Positions 1 through 5,946 of a stretch of 8,947 bases of DNA are shown here, in pieces. The notes beneath the pieces were generated by a model that did not search any database, was not told the origin of the DNA, and saw only the letters and a program-made list of their open reading frames with translations. Source of the DNA: Chloroflexota bacterium (GTDB taxonomy: Bacteria > Chloroflexota > Limnocylindria > Limnocylindrales > CSP1-4). Made by a program: the position numbers and the translations under genes. How positions within the stretch are numbered: position 1 is the stretch's first letter; each line of letters opens with the position of its first letter. The DNA lies in NCBI GenBank assembly GCA_021812735.1, contig JAKAMV010000353.1, forward strand, positions 1 to 8,947, read 5' to 3'.

Positions 1-1
1 C

Positions 2-406
2 CTCGGCAAGCTCAACTTCTGGATGATGTTCATCTTCTTCAACACGACGTTCCTGCCCATGTTCTGGGCGGGCATGCACGGCATGAACCGGCGGATCGCC
101 ACCTACCAGAACGATCTGGCGACCGTGAACCTCTGGATCTCGATCAACGCCTTCCTGCTCGGCGCGAGCTTCATCTTCTTCGTAGTCAACGTCCTGCGGG
201 CGCTGCTGTCCAAGAGGGCGCCGAGGGCGGAGGCGAACCCCTGGCGGGCCAGGACCCTCGAGTGGCTGGTGTCCTCGCCGCCCCCGGTCGAGAACTTCCC
301 CGCCCCGCCCATCGTGGTCGGGTCCCCCTACGGCTACGGCACGGGCGGCCGACCGCACGCGGTGTTCGGCTTGGCCGGCGCGTCCGAAGAGGAGGTGATG
401 GCGTGA
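2..406 (+). CDS. ctaD: Cytochrome c oxidase subunit I (aa3/caa3 type), C-terminal 134 residues
   Basis: Catalytic subunit of a proton-pumping heme-copper oxidase in the cytoplasmic membrane. Only the end is present: the frame is open from base 2, so the gene starts upstream, and the heme and CuB ligands lie outside the window. Visible are the last two membrane helices. The first contains FFNTTFLPMFWAGMHGMNRR, matching the FNxTFxPMHxxGxxGMPRR signature before the final helix. The second is the WISINAFLLGASFIFF segment. After these come the usual cytoplasmic tail motifs NPW.A.TLEW and SPPP.ENF, then a Gly/Tyr-rich end. The TGA stop overlaps the GTG start of ctaE by four bases (GTGA), so the two are coupled. 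The family call is confident; the assignment to A-type oxidases comes from the tail motif and the ctaE neighbour. Confidence 0.95.
   Translation, partial: LGKLNFWMMFIFFNTTFLPMFWAGMHGMNRRIATYQNDLATVNLWISINAFLLGASFIFFVVNVLRALLSKRAPRAEANPWRARTLEWLVSSPPPVENFPAPPIVVGSPYGYGTGGRPHAVFGLAGASEEEVMA
391..398 (+). promoter_or_regulatory. Shine-Dalgarno sequence deciding the ctaE start
   Basis: GGAGGTGA lies inside the last codons of ctaD, with seven bases between GGAGG and the GTG at 403. The ATG at 412 would be 16 bases away, too far, so GTG 403 is preferred. Confidence 0.8.
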
Positions 407-1047
407 CGACCATGCCGCTGGTCGCCGAGGAGCAGGTGCTCCACGCCAGCGTGGAGCCCCACGCCCAGGCGCACGCTGCGCACCACGAGGAGGAGTACGA
501 CCACCCGGGCATCAACCGGATGGGGCTCTGGCTGTTCATGGCCTCCGAGTCGATGCTGTTCCTGGCGATGACCGCCGCCCGGTTCTACCTCGGCGGCTTC
601 GACAGGGGCGAGGTCAACCTGCCGCTCGGAATCGCCATGACGTTCGTCCTGCTCGGCTCCTCGTGGCTGGGCTACCAGGCGACCGGCGCGATCGAGGCCG
701 GCAACCGGGGCAAGGCGATCCGCTCGCTGCTGCTGGCAAGCCTGCTGGGCTTCCTGTTCATCGGCGGCGTGGGCATCGAGTGGAGCACCGCGTCGTTCGG
801 AGCCGCGCTCAACCCGCCCGTGCCGCCGCAGGCCACGCCGTTCGGCACCGCGTTCTTCGCGATGACCGGCCTCCACGTGTTCCATCTGATGACGGGCCTC
901 GCCGGCCTGCTCCTGACCACGAACCTGCTGCGCAAGGGCCAGTTCGGGCCCGGGGACCATTGGGGCGTGACGGCCGTGGTCCGGTACTGGACCTTCGTCG
1001 ACGTGATGTGGCTGGTGATCGTGTTCCCGGTGCTGTACCTGCTGTGA
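403..1047 (+). CDS. ctaE: Cytochrome c oxidase subunit III
   Basis: Non-catalytic core subunit of the aa3/caa3 oxidase, 214 residues, which stabilises subunit I and sustains proton uptake. Five predicted membrane helices lie at about 41-65, 73-97, 107-127, 148-176 and 191-214; this is the short five-helix form common in Gram-positive bacteria. Family hallmarks are MASESMLF with the conserved Glu49 in the first helix, FFAMTGLHVFHLMTG (residues 151-165) and RYWTFVDVMWL (194-204) near the C-terminus. The first 40 residues are soluble and rich in His (14, 20, 24, 27, 28, 34) and Glu. GTG 403 is chosen as start because of the GGAGGTGA upstream. The start overlaps the ctaD stop and the stop overlaps the next start, each by four bases. 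Residue numbers assume this start. Confidence 0.95.
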   Translation: MTTMPLVAEEQVLHASVEPHAQAHAAHHEEEYDHPGINRMGLWLFMASESMLFLAMTAARFYLGGFDRGEVNLPLGIAMTFVLLGSSWLGYQATGAIEAGNRGKAIRSLLLASLLGFLFIGGVGIEWSTASFGAALNPPVPPQATPFGTAFFAMTGLHVFHLMTGLAGLLLTTNLLRKGQFGPGDHWGVTAVVRYWTFVDVMWLVIVFPVLYLL

Positions 1048-1619
1048 CCTCGGCCGAGCTGCCCCTCGCGTCGCTCGGCTCCAGCGGCCGCCGGCCCCTG
1101 CGCGACCGGGTGCGGGACCGGCTGCCAGCCTGGTTCGCCTGGCGGGTCCTGGCCGGGTCCATGGTGACCGGGTTCGTCATGGGCTCCGTGCTGGTCGCCG
1201 TCGCGTGGATCGCCTTCGGCGCCGACCTCATGGCGCCGCCGCGCGACGTGCAGCTCGTCATCCCCCGTGGCACCGCGGCGCTTCTGGCGGCCGGCCAGCC
1301 CAGCGCGCTCCCCGCACAGGTCATCCTCGACCAGGACGACCGGCTGATCATCGTCAACCAGGACGTGGCGACCCACACGCTGGGCAGCTGGGTGATCAAG
1401 CCCGGCCAGAGCATCACGATCGACGCGACGTCGCCGATCGCGAGCGTGTTCGCCTGCACCATCCACCGCTCCGGCAGCTTCGGCATCATCGTGCAGGCCC
1501 GTCCCGGCCTGCTCGACGGCATCCTGATCACGATGCTCGTGTCCGTGCCGATCGGCTTCGTGCTGTTCGCCGGCGCGTCCGTCTTCCGCAGCCTGGACAT
1601 GGACCCCGAGGCACTCTGA
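1044..1619 (+). CDS. Membrane-anchored cupredoxin-domain protein of the oxidase operon
   Basis: 191 residues from GTG 1044, which overlaps the ctaE stop (GTGA). There is no good Shine-Dalgarno sequence, so translation is probably coupled. Seen: a basic N-terminus, a membrane helix at about 35-60, a soluble domain at about 65-150 and a second helix at about 155-180. In the middle domain, VNQDVATHTLGSWVIKPGQS followed by FACTIHRSGSFGIIV has the plastocyanin/cupredoxin pattern. Ligands are His111, Cys138 and His141. The axial position (Cys+8), usually Met, is Phe146. The domain should lie outside the membrane with both termini inside. Inference: an electron carrier or copper-handling partner of the oxidase. 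It is not subunit II, because the CxxxC CuA motif is absent. ATG 1161 is an alternative start but would remove part of the first helix. Confidence 0.75.
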   Translation: MTSAELPLASLGSSGRRPLRDRVRDRLPAWFAWRVLAGSMVTGFVMGSVLVAVAWIAFGADLMAPPRDVQLVIPRGTAALLAAGQPSALPAQVILDQDDRLIIVNQDVATHTLGSWVIKPGQSITIDATSPIASVFACTIHRSGSFGIIVQARPGLLDGILITMLVSVPIGFVLFAGASVFRSLDMDPEAL

Positions 1620-2389
1620 TGAGCCCGCTGGACAGCTTCTGGAACGGCGTCCTGTCCCTGCTCACGCCCCTGGTCACGCCGGACTGGGGCCAGCTGGTGA
1701 GCCTGATCCCGTTCCTGCTCCTCGCCGTGGTCCTGGTGTTCCTCGCGCTGCTCGGCCGGGCGTGGCTGCGGCTGCTGCAGTCGCAGCCCGCCCGCGGCCC
1801 GAAGGTGCGCCCGCGCCGGCTGCGGCCGATGGTCGTGGCACACGCGGCCGTGGTCCTCACGGGCATCGTGACGGTCGCGATCGCCTTCGCGGCAGGGGCG
1901 CGGACCGAGTGGACCGGCGCCACCTCGCCGGCCGGCCTGTTCGTCAACGTGCCGCTCCTGATCCTCGGCCTGGGCGTGGCGATCGGCGCCGTGGCCAACG
2001 CGGCCCGCCTCTGGGAGCACAGCGGCCGCGACGATGTCGAGCCCGACTTCGTCGACAGGATCAACGAGTCGATCCGCCGGCACCCGAGCCGCGCCAAGCG
2101 CGTGGTGACCTTCATCGCCGGCGTGCTGATCGCGGCCACCGGGCTGCTGCTCGGGTCCGTCCCCGGCTGGACGCCCGCGGAGGAGGCGGCAGCGGCGGCG
2201 GCGGGGCAGTGGCCCGCGGTGCCCTCCCCGCAGCCGGCGCCGGTGGCGTTCGTCCCGGTCCTGCTGCTCGGGCTCGCGCTCGCAGTCGGCGCGGTGGGCT
2301 CGGGCATCGCCGCCGTCTGGCAGCAGCGCGCGGGCGCGGACGATCCCGCCGACATGGAGACCAGCGCGCTCGTGCCCGTCGAGCGCTGA
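1619..2389 (+). CDS. Five-helix integral membrane protein of unknown function, end of the oxidase operon
   Basis: I do not recognise this 256-residue protein. Five hydrophobic segments lie at about 26-50, 71-93, 107-132, 161-181 and 208-234. Between helices 1 and 2 is a basic loop (residues 60-70) that should be cytoplasmic. Helices 3 and 4 are joined by a charged loop (GRDDVEPDFVDRINESIRR), and helices 4 and 5 by an Ala/Pro-rich loop (185-207). No conserved His pairs or Cys motifs typical of heme or copper binding stand out. The ATG overlaps the preceding TGA by one base (TGATG), and a GAGG seven bases upstream supports it. Position as the last gene of the ctaD-ctaE-cupredoxin series suggests an accessory or assembly role in the oxidase, or a partner of the cupredoxin. 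That is inferred from context only. Confidence 0.7.
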   Translation: MSPLDSFWNGVLSLLTPLVTPDWGQLVSLIPFLLLAVVLVFLALLGRAWLRLLQSQPARGPKVRPRRLRPMVVAHAAVVLTGIVTVAIAFAAGARTEWTGATSPAGLFVNVPLLILGLGVAIGAVANAARLWEHSGRDDVEPDFVDRINESIRRHPSRAKRVVTFIAGVLIAATGLLLGSVPGWTPAEEAAAAAAGQWPAVPSPQPAPVAFVPVLLLGLALAVGAVGSGIAAVWQQRAGADDPADMETSALVPVER

Positions 2390-2437
2390 GCCGCAGCCCG
2401 CGCCGGGGCGCTGCCCGCGGCCTGGCGTCGGGCGGTA

Positions 2438-2459
2438 GGCGCGCTGTGCGGCGTGCGCC
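2438..2459 (+). terminator. Possible factor-independent terminator of the oxidase operon (no U-tract)
   Basis: GGCGCGC (2438-2444) pairs with GTGCGCC (2453-2459) over an eight-base loop: seven pairs including one G-U. It lies 49 bases after the stop of the last + strand gene. There is no T run after it, so the call rests on position and stem strength. In such GC-rich DNA, chance hairpins are common. Confidence 0.25.
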
Positions 2460-2523
2460 AACCGTCAGCACTCGATCACGTTGGGGGCCAGGCCCCGCCA
2501 AGGGGAACCTCCAGGGGGCAGGG

Positions 2524-2597
2524 GTGCCCGGGAAAGATGGCACAGCATCTGCGCAGGCCCTGTGCAGTTCCGTGCATCGGCGCACGAACCCGGGCGC
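2524..2597. other. Possible structured RNA: three-way junction between convergent genes
   Basis: GTGCCCGGG (2524-2532) can pair with CCCGGGCGC (2589-2597): nine pairs with one G-U. The stem encloses two further hairpins: CTGCGCAG/CTGTGCAG at 2549-2567 (eight pairs, three-base loop) and CGTGC/GCACG at 2571-2586 (five pairs, six-base loop). A competing hairpin GTGCC/GGCAC (2524-2528/2539-2543) shares the closing strand. Both strands could fold this way. It matches no riboswitch or small RNA consensus that I know. Confidence 0.3.
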
Positions 2598-2670
2598 GGG
2601 GACCGCGAGGCCGTGCCGGGGGCGCTGACTCGGCGACCGCCACGAGCTCGCTCGCCGTCTCGGCTCCGCC

Positions 2671-2701
2671 CCGCGGCTGCGGCCTGGGCAGCGGCCCGCG
2701 G
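2671..2701 (-). terminator. Possible terminator hairpin of the dipeptidase gene (no U-tract)
   Basis: CCGCGG (2671-2676) pairs with CCGCGG (2696-2701), and CTGC (2677-2680) with GCAG (2688-2691), around a seven-base loop and a four-base bulge. It starts about 24 bases beyond the dipeptidase stop in the sense of that gene. The stem is strong but no U-rich tail follows. Confidence 0.25.
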
Positions 2702-2724
2702 CGGCGCGAGGTTCCGGCGGGCCG

Positions 2725-3948
2725 TCAGCGGGCCCAGGCCTGGCCCAGCACCCGCAGCGTGTTGCCCCCGATCGCCTTGGCGATCTCGTCGTCGGTGTAG
2801 CCGTGCTTCACGAGCCAGCGAACGATGTTGGGGTACTCGCCGAGGTTCTCGAGCCCCACCACGTACTCGGGCACGATCGCGTCGTACTCCGAGTCGCCCG
2901 ACGCGAGCAGGGCGCCCGACGGGATGCCGTAGCTCCCCGCGTGATCGCCGAAGAATGTGTCAGGCCCGAACGTGACCCCGTCGATCCCGACCAGGTCCAC
3001 GCAGTACTCGAAGTGGCGCATGAACGTCTCGATCGACGCGGTCTCGAGGTCGGGGCGAACCATCGTGGTGCCCGGGGCGGCCTCGATGCCGATGACGCCG
3101 CCGCGCTCGGCGCAGGCGCGGATCACGTCATCTGGCTTGCACTTGCTGATGGGCCACAGCTCGCGCGACCCGGAGTGGCTGATCACCACGGGCGCCCGGC
3201 TGGCGCGGATCGTGTCGAGGCTCGTGCGGTCGCCCGCGTGCGAGACGTCGATCAGCATGCCCAGCCGGTTCATCCGATCCACGGCGCGCAAACCGAACCC
3301 GGTGAGCCCGCCGTCGGACGGCTCGCGGCAGCCGGCGCCCAGCGCGTTGCTCTCGCTGTAGACCACGCCCAGCATCCGGATCCCGAGACCGTACAGGATG
3401 TCGATGCGGTCGAGTTCATTCTCGATGGGCGTCGCCGCCTCGAGCGACGGGATCGCCGCCAGCTGCCCGTTGGCGAACGCGGCCCCGATGTCGGCCACCG
3501 ACTCGGCCCGCACCACGAAGTCCTGGTGCGACCAGTCCGAGTAGCGCATGCCCACGTCGGCGATGACGTCCGACCACTTCCAGCCGCTCTTGCTCGTGAT
3601 GGTGGCGCTGCCGTCCCCGAAGTTCTCGAACACAGCTGCGAGGCCGGACCGCGCAAGCCCCTCGTACCCGGTGGCCACGCGGCCCTCGCGCACGTACTCG
3701 TCGAGCTGCGTGATGTCGTCCGGGTCGACCTCGAGGTGATCGTGGAGCGAGATCGCCGGGTGGGACGTCAGCAGGCGCCACACCCGCGCCTCCTCCGCCT
3801 CGCTGACCACGACGGTGAACGGCGGCACGCGCTCGACCTCGCTTGCCAGCCTGAACAGGCGGTAGTCGCGGCCCGCCTCGAGGTAGTCGAACGAGCGGTA
3901 GCCCGCGTACCGCAGCGACCGCCCGCGGGGAAACGACCCGTCGACCAT
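2725..3948 (-). CDS. Peptidase M19 (renal/membrane dipeptidase) family metallohydrolase
   Basis: 407 residues, a usual M19 length. Family members are zinc-dependent dipeptidases (L-Xaa-D-Xaa and similar) with a TIM-barrel fold. Motifs in order: the metal Glu170 in AIPSLEAA (family GIEG-like), His237 in GMLIDVSHAG, His258 in PVVISHSGSRELWP and Asp330 in GIDGVTFGPDTFF. The C-terminal HGYTDDEIAKAIGGNTLRVL is also typical. Oddity: the first motif, normally HxD (as in DGHND), reads LHDHLEV, so the second metal residue is His71 rather than Asp. No signal peptide is visible, so a cytoplasmic enzyme is likely. ATG 3948 is chosen because AGGAGG lies five bases upstream; a longer frame upstream has no such site. 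The preceding gene on the same strand ends 46 bases before. Substrate is unknown. Confidence 0.88.
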   Translation of the reverse strand: MVDGSFPRGRSLRYAGYRSFDYLEAGRDYRLFRLASEVERVPPFTVVVSEAEEARVWRLLTSHPAISLHDHLEVDPDDITQLDEYVREGRVATGYEGLARSGLAAVFENFGDGSATITSKSGWKWSDVIADVGMRYSDWSHQDFVVRAESVADIGAAFANGQLAAIPSLEAATPIENELDRIDILYGLGIRMLGVVYSESNALGAGCREPSDGGLTGFGLRAVDRMNRLGMLIDVSHAGDRTSLDTIRASRAPVVISHSGSRELWPISKCKPDDVIRACAERGGVIGIEAAPGTTMVRPDLETASIETFMRHFEYCVDLVGIDGVTFGPDTFFGDHAGSYGIPSGALLASGDSEYDAIVPEYVVGLENLGEYPNIVRWLVKHGYTDDEIAKAIGGNTLRVLGQAWAR

Positions 3949-3953
3949 GCGCG

Positions 3954-3959
3954 CCTCCT
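3954..3959 (-). promoter_or_regulatory. Shine-Dalgarno sequence deciding the dipeptidase start
   Basis: On the - strand AGGAGG is followed by five bases and the ATG at 3948. It fixes the start 15 codons inside the longest open frame. Confidence 0.8.
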
Positions 3960-3994
3960 GTGATCGGCGCCGACGCCTGGCGCCCGGCTCCACT

Positions 3995-4705
3995 CTAGCT
4001 GGCCGCGATCACGCGGACGCCCGCGCCCGGCAGCCGCTCGTACCGGAGCGCACCTCCCTCGAGCACGAACCCGTCAAGGGCGAGCCCGTTGGGGTCCATC
4101 TCCGCGAGCTCCTCATTCAGCCACGCTGCGAACTGCCGATCGACATCACGCGGCAGCGAGACGAGGACGTCGCGCATCGGCGCGAGGAGGCACTGCGGCT
4201 GCTCGCCCAGGATCCGCTGCAGCTCGTCCGGGACGAGCACCAGTGCCGACGCACAGCCCACGCCCGTCTGGAGCACCCGCGCCGGCACGCCGTCCACGTC
4301 GAGCGTCGCGACGTCCCTCGCCCGCACCGAGCCGGTCCGCTGTCGCAGGTTCGCCAGCGCCCGGGCCACCAGGTCCGCCGGTCCGATGGGCCACCCGTGC
4401 AGGAGCGTCTCCCCGACCACGAGGAACGCCGGCCCGATGTCGACGCCGAACCCGGTGGGGATCCCGGGCGGCAGCGTCACCCGGAACGGCTCGCCGGTCC
4501 CGGGCGGCAGCGGCCGCCGCCTCGGCAGGACGGGGATCACCGACGGCGCCAGCTCGTCCCAGCCGAGGTCCCTCGGCAGCGAGCCCATCGCCCGCATCAC
4601 CGCCTCGGCGGTGGCCATCTCGATGCCGTTGCCCAGGTCTTCGGCCGGGTAGTCCTTGCCGGCCCGCCGCCGGCGCTTGGCTCGTCGCCGCTCTCGCTCG
4701 TTCAT
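3995..4705 (-). CDS. Conserved-looking hypothetical protein, possibly DUF1444-like
   Basis: 236 residues, soluble, function unknown. The N-terminus is very basic (RERRRAKRRRRAGKD, residues 4-18). The central part has ALANLRQRTGS (117-125), then a TGVGCASALVLVPDELQ segment (147-163) and APMRDVLVSLPRD (175-187). This order (Asn-Leu helix, hydrophobic strand ending in a proline, then P-x-RD) loosely recalls DUF1444/YtpQ-like proteins, but I am not certain. No membrane segments or catalytic motif are seen. The ATG at 4705 has no clear Shine-Dalgarno sequence; Met30 is a possible later start. The gene lies 79 bases after the hydrolase and 46 bases before the dipeptidase, so at least the last two are probably co-transcribed. 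Confidence 0.65.
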   Translation of the reverse strand: MNERERRRAKRRRRAGKDYPAEDLGNGIEMATAEAVMRAMGSLPRDLGWDELAPSVIPVLPRRRPLPPGTGEPFRVTLPPGIPTGFGVDIGPAFLVVGETLLHGWPIGPADLVARALANLRQRTGSVRARDVATLDVDGVPARVLQTGVGCASALVLVPDELQRILGEQPQCLLAPMRDVLVSLPRDVDRQFAAWLNEELAEMDPNGLALDGFVLEGGALRYERLPGAGVRVIAAS

Positions 4706-4744
4706 GCCGCCATGGTGGCGAGGGGCCCTTACCGCTCCCCAACG

Positions 4745-4778
4745 CGCGGCTTAGCCGCGGCTTGTCGGTGCGCCGACA
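4745..4778 (-). terminator. Two tandem perfect hairpins downstream of the carbon-nitrogen hydrolase
   Basis: TGTCGG/CCGACA (4763-4768/4773-4778, tetraloop TGCG) and CGCGGC/GCCGCG (4745-4750/4754-4759, three-base loop) are six-pair perfect stems four bases apart. On the - strand they begin seven bases after the hydrolase stop and end 39 bases before the next ATG. There is no U-tract. They may terminate or attenuate hydrolase transcripts, or stabilise a processed 3' end. Confidence 0.4.
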
Positions 4779-4784
4779 GGGTGC

Positions 4785-5633
4785 TCAGCCCGGGCGGACT
4801 CCCACTTCGCGGAGCGGGGGGAGCGCGTCCGGCCGCATGTTGGCGAGCACCGGGATCTGGCGCCGGGCCGCGTCGGCGAGGCCGAGGTCGATCTCGGCGC
4901 GGACGATGGCCTCGCCAGTCCCCGCCGACGCGATCACGCGTCCCCACGGGTCGACGACCATCGAGTGGCCCCAGGCCGGGATCGCGCCCGGGCCGCCGTG
5001 GCCGCAGGCGCCGGCCGCCAGCACCCAGGCGCCGTTCTCGATGGCGCGGGCGCGGAGGAGCACCTCCCAGTGGTCCCGGCCCGTGCGCTCGGTGAACACG
5101 GCCGGGACGGCGAGCAGCGTCGCCCCAGCGGCGGCGAGCGCGCGGTACAGCTCGGGGAAGCGCAGGTCGTAGCAGATGGACAGGCCAAGCCCGACGCCGT
5201 CCACGCCCGCCACGACAGCCCGGTCGCCAGCCGTCACGCGCGCGGATTCGCTATCGGCGGGGCCGTCGTCGACCGCGACGTCGAACAGGTGGAGCTTGCG
5301 GTACGTCGCGGCGAGGGTGCCCATCCGGTCGAACAGGGCAGCCGTGTTGTACGGGCGGTCTGGGTCGCCCGATGCTTCGGCGTGGGACCCGGCGAGGACC
5401 CAGCAGCCGTGCTCGCGCGCGACGGCCTTGAAGGGCTCAGTGGTGGGTCCCGGAATGGACGCCGCAGAGGCGCGGAATCCGGCGGCCGAGCCTCGGAACT
5501 GCACGTACTCCGGGAGGATGACGAGGTCGCTGTCCACCGCGGCCTCGGCGGCCATCGCGGCCGCGCGGGAGAGGTTGTCGCCGACGTTGTCGCCGGCCTC
5601 GAACTGGACGAGGGCCACTCGCATCGTGCGCAT
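4785..5633 (-). CDS. Carbon-nitrogen hydrolase (nitrilase superfamily, Nit/omega-amidase-like)
   Basis: 282 residues from ATG 5633. The superfamily hydrolyses amide or nitrile C-N bonds through a Glu-Lys-Cys triad. All three are visible: Glu42 in LVILPEY, Lys113 in YRKLHLFD and Cys154 in SICYDLRFPELYR. The last motif, with RKxHLFD, is typical of the Nit branch (deaminated glutathione amidase or omega-amidase), so an amidase acting on small alpha-keto amides is likelier than a true nitrilase. HWEVLLRARAIEN and the GHSMVVDPWGRV segment are also standard. No signal peptide. Start choice: neither ATG 5633 nor the in-frame ATG 5624 has a Shine-Dalgarno sequence, but a promoter-like -10 element sits six bases before 5633, suggesting a leaderless message. 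It is the first gene of the - strand group. Confidence 0.9.
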   Translation of the reverse strand: MRTMRVALVQFEAGDNVGDNLSRAAAMAAEAAVDSDLVILPEYVQFRGSAAGFRASAASIPGPTTEPFKAVAREHGCWVLAGSHAEASGDPDRPYNTAALFDRMGTLAATYRKLHLFDVAVDDGPADSESARVTAGDRAVVAGVDGVGLGLSICYDLRFPELYRALAAAGATLLAVPAVFTERTGRDHWEVLLRARAIENGAWVLAAGACGHGGPGAIPAWGHSMVVDPWGRVIASAGTGEAIVRAEIDLGLADAARRQIPVLANMRPDALPPLREVGVRPG

Positions 5634-5639
5634 GGGCCG

Positions 5640-5669
5640 ATGGTACGAGGACCGGGCGTGCATTGGCAG
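5640..5669 (-). promoter_or_regulatory. Candidate promoter of the carbon-nitrogen hydrolase (leaderless)
   Basis: On the - strand, CTGCCA (5669-5664, four of six matches to TTGACA) is followed by 18 bases and TACCAT (5645-5640, four of six to TATAAT). The expected start point falls at or next to the A of ATG 5633. Confidence 0.4.
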
Positions 5670-5703
5670 AGCCGAACGGGTCCGGCCCCTGGATCCCCAC
5701 AGG

Positions 5704-5818
5704 GCGAGTCAGGTCAGACTCATCTCGATCGTCGACCAGCGTGGCGGGCGCACGATCCCCCGATTTCGGGCCACGCGTCGTGCTCCCAACGCCGGGAGTT
5801 GAGTCTGAGCTGGCTCGC
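5704..5818. repeat. 115-base imperfect inverted repeat with internal hairpins
   Basis: The left arm GCGAGTCAGGTCAGACTCA (5704-5722) pairs with the right arm TGAGTCTGAGCTGGCTCGC (5800-5818): 19 positions with 17 Watson-Crick pairs, one G-U and one G-G mismatch. Inside are GCGTGGC/GCCACGC (5739-5745/5770-5776) and CTCCC/GGGAG (5783-5787/5794-5798). Alternatives are GCACGA/TCGTGC (5750-5755/5778-5783) and GATCGT/ACGATC (5727-5732/5752-5757). It could be a structured RNA in the leader of either divergent gene, a stand-alone small RNA, or a MITE/REP-like element. No transposase-like coding is seen. Confidence 0.55.
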
Positions 5819-5911
5819 GAGGAGCGGCCTGGCATGGCGAGACCCTGCGCACGTGCGACGCCAGGGCACGGCGGACCCGGTCCGGGCTCCGGCTGACGTT
5901 CGGTTTCGGGT

Positions 5912-5940
5912 TTGACCGGGCCCCGCCCGCGGGCTACGCT
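5912..5940 (+). promoter_or_regulatory. Sigma70-type promoter of the MgtE-domain/NRAMP operon
   Basis: TTGACC (5912-5917, five of six matches to TTGACA) and TACGCT (5935-5940, TAnnnT type) are separated by exactly 17 bases. Transcription should start near 5947, giving a leader of about 190 bases before ATG 6138. Confidence 0.6.
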
Positions 5941-5946
5941 CCGCAT

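Larger units (their letters stand above)
2390..2724. other. 335-base intergenic region between convergent genes, hairpin-rich
   Basis: I see no convincing gene here: open frames in this stretch give Arg/Pro/Ala-rich low-complexity translations without a plausible start. It is the 3' side of both the oxidase operon (+) and the dipeptidase gene (-), so terminators are expected. It holds several GC-rich hairpins, listed separately, and a possible branched structure at 2524-2597. None has a clear T-tract. Confidence 0.6.

Noticed and set aside
1044..1619. Cytochrome c oxidase subunit II
   Set aside because: It has a cupredoxin fold next to oxidase genes, but there is no CxxxCxxxHxxM CuA motif. 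Only a single-Cys type 1 copper pattern is present, and the helix layout is different.
809..2461. A long open frame on the - strand across the oxidase operon
   Set aside because: Its translation is Arg/Ala/Pro/Gly-rich with no motif, and it lies opposite four well-supported overlapping genes. Long antisense frames are expected at this GC.
2480..2620. RNase P RNA, SRP RNA or tmRNA in the convergent gap
   Set aside because: GGGAAAGATGGCACAG and GAACCCGGG faintly recall RNase P segments, but the conserved GAGGAAAGTCC block and the overall layout are absent. No SRP GGAAGCAGCC-type loop or tmRNA end was found.
2803..5095. Long + strand open frames opposite the dipeptidase, the hypothetical protein and the hydrolase
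   Set aside because: They show biased low-complexity composition, while the - strand frames carry catalytic motifs, a Shine-Dalgarno sequence and normal lengths.
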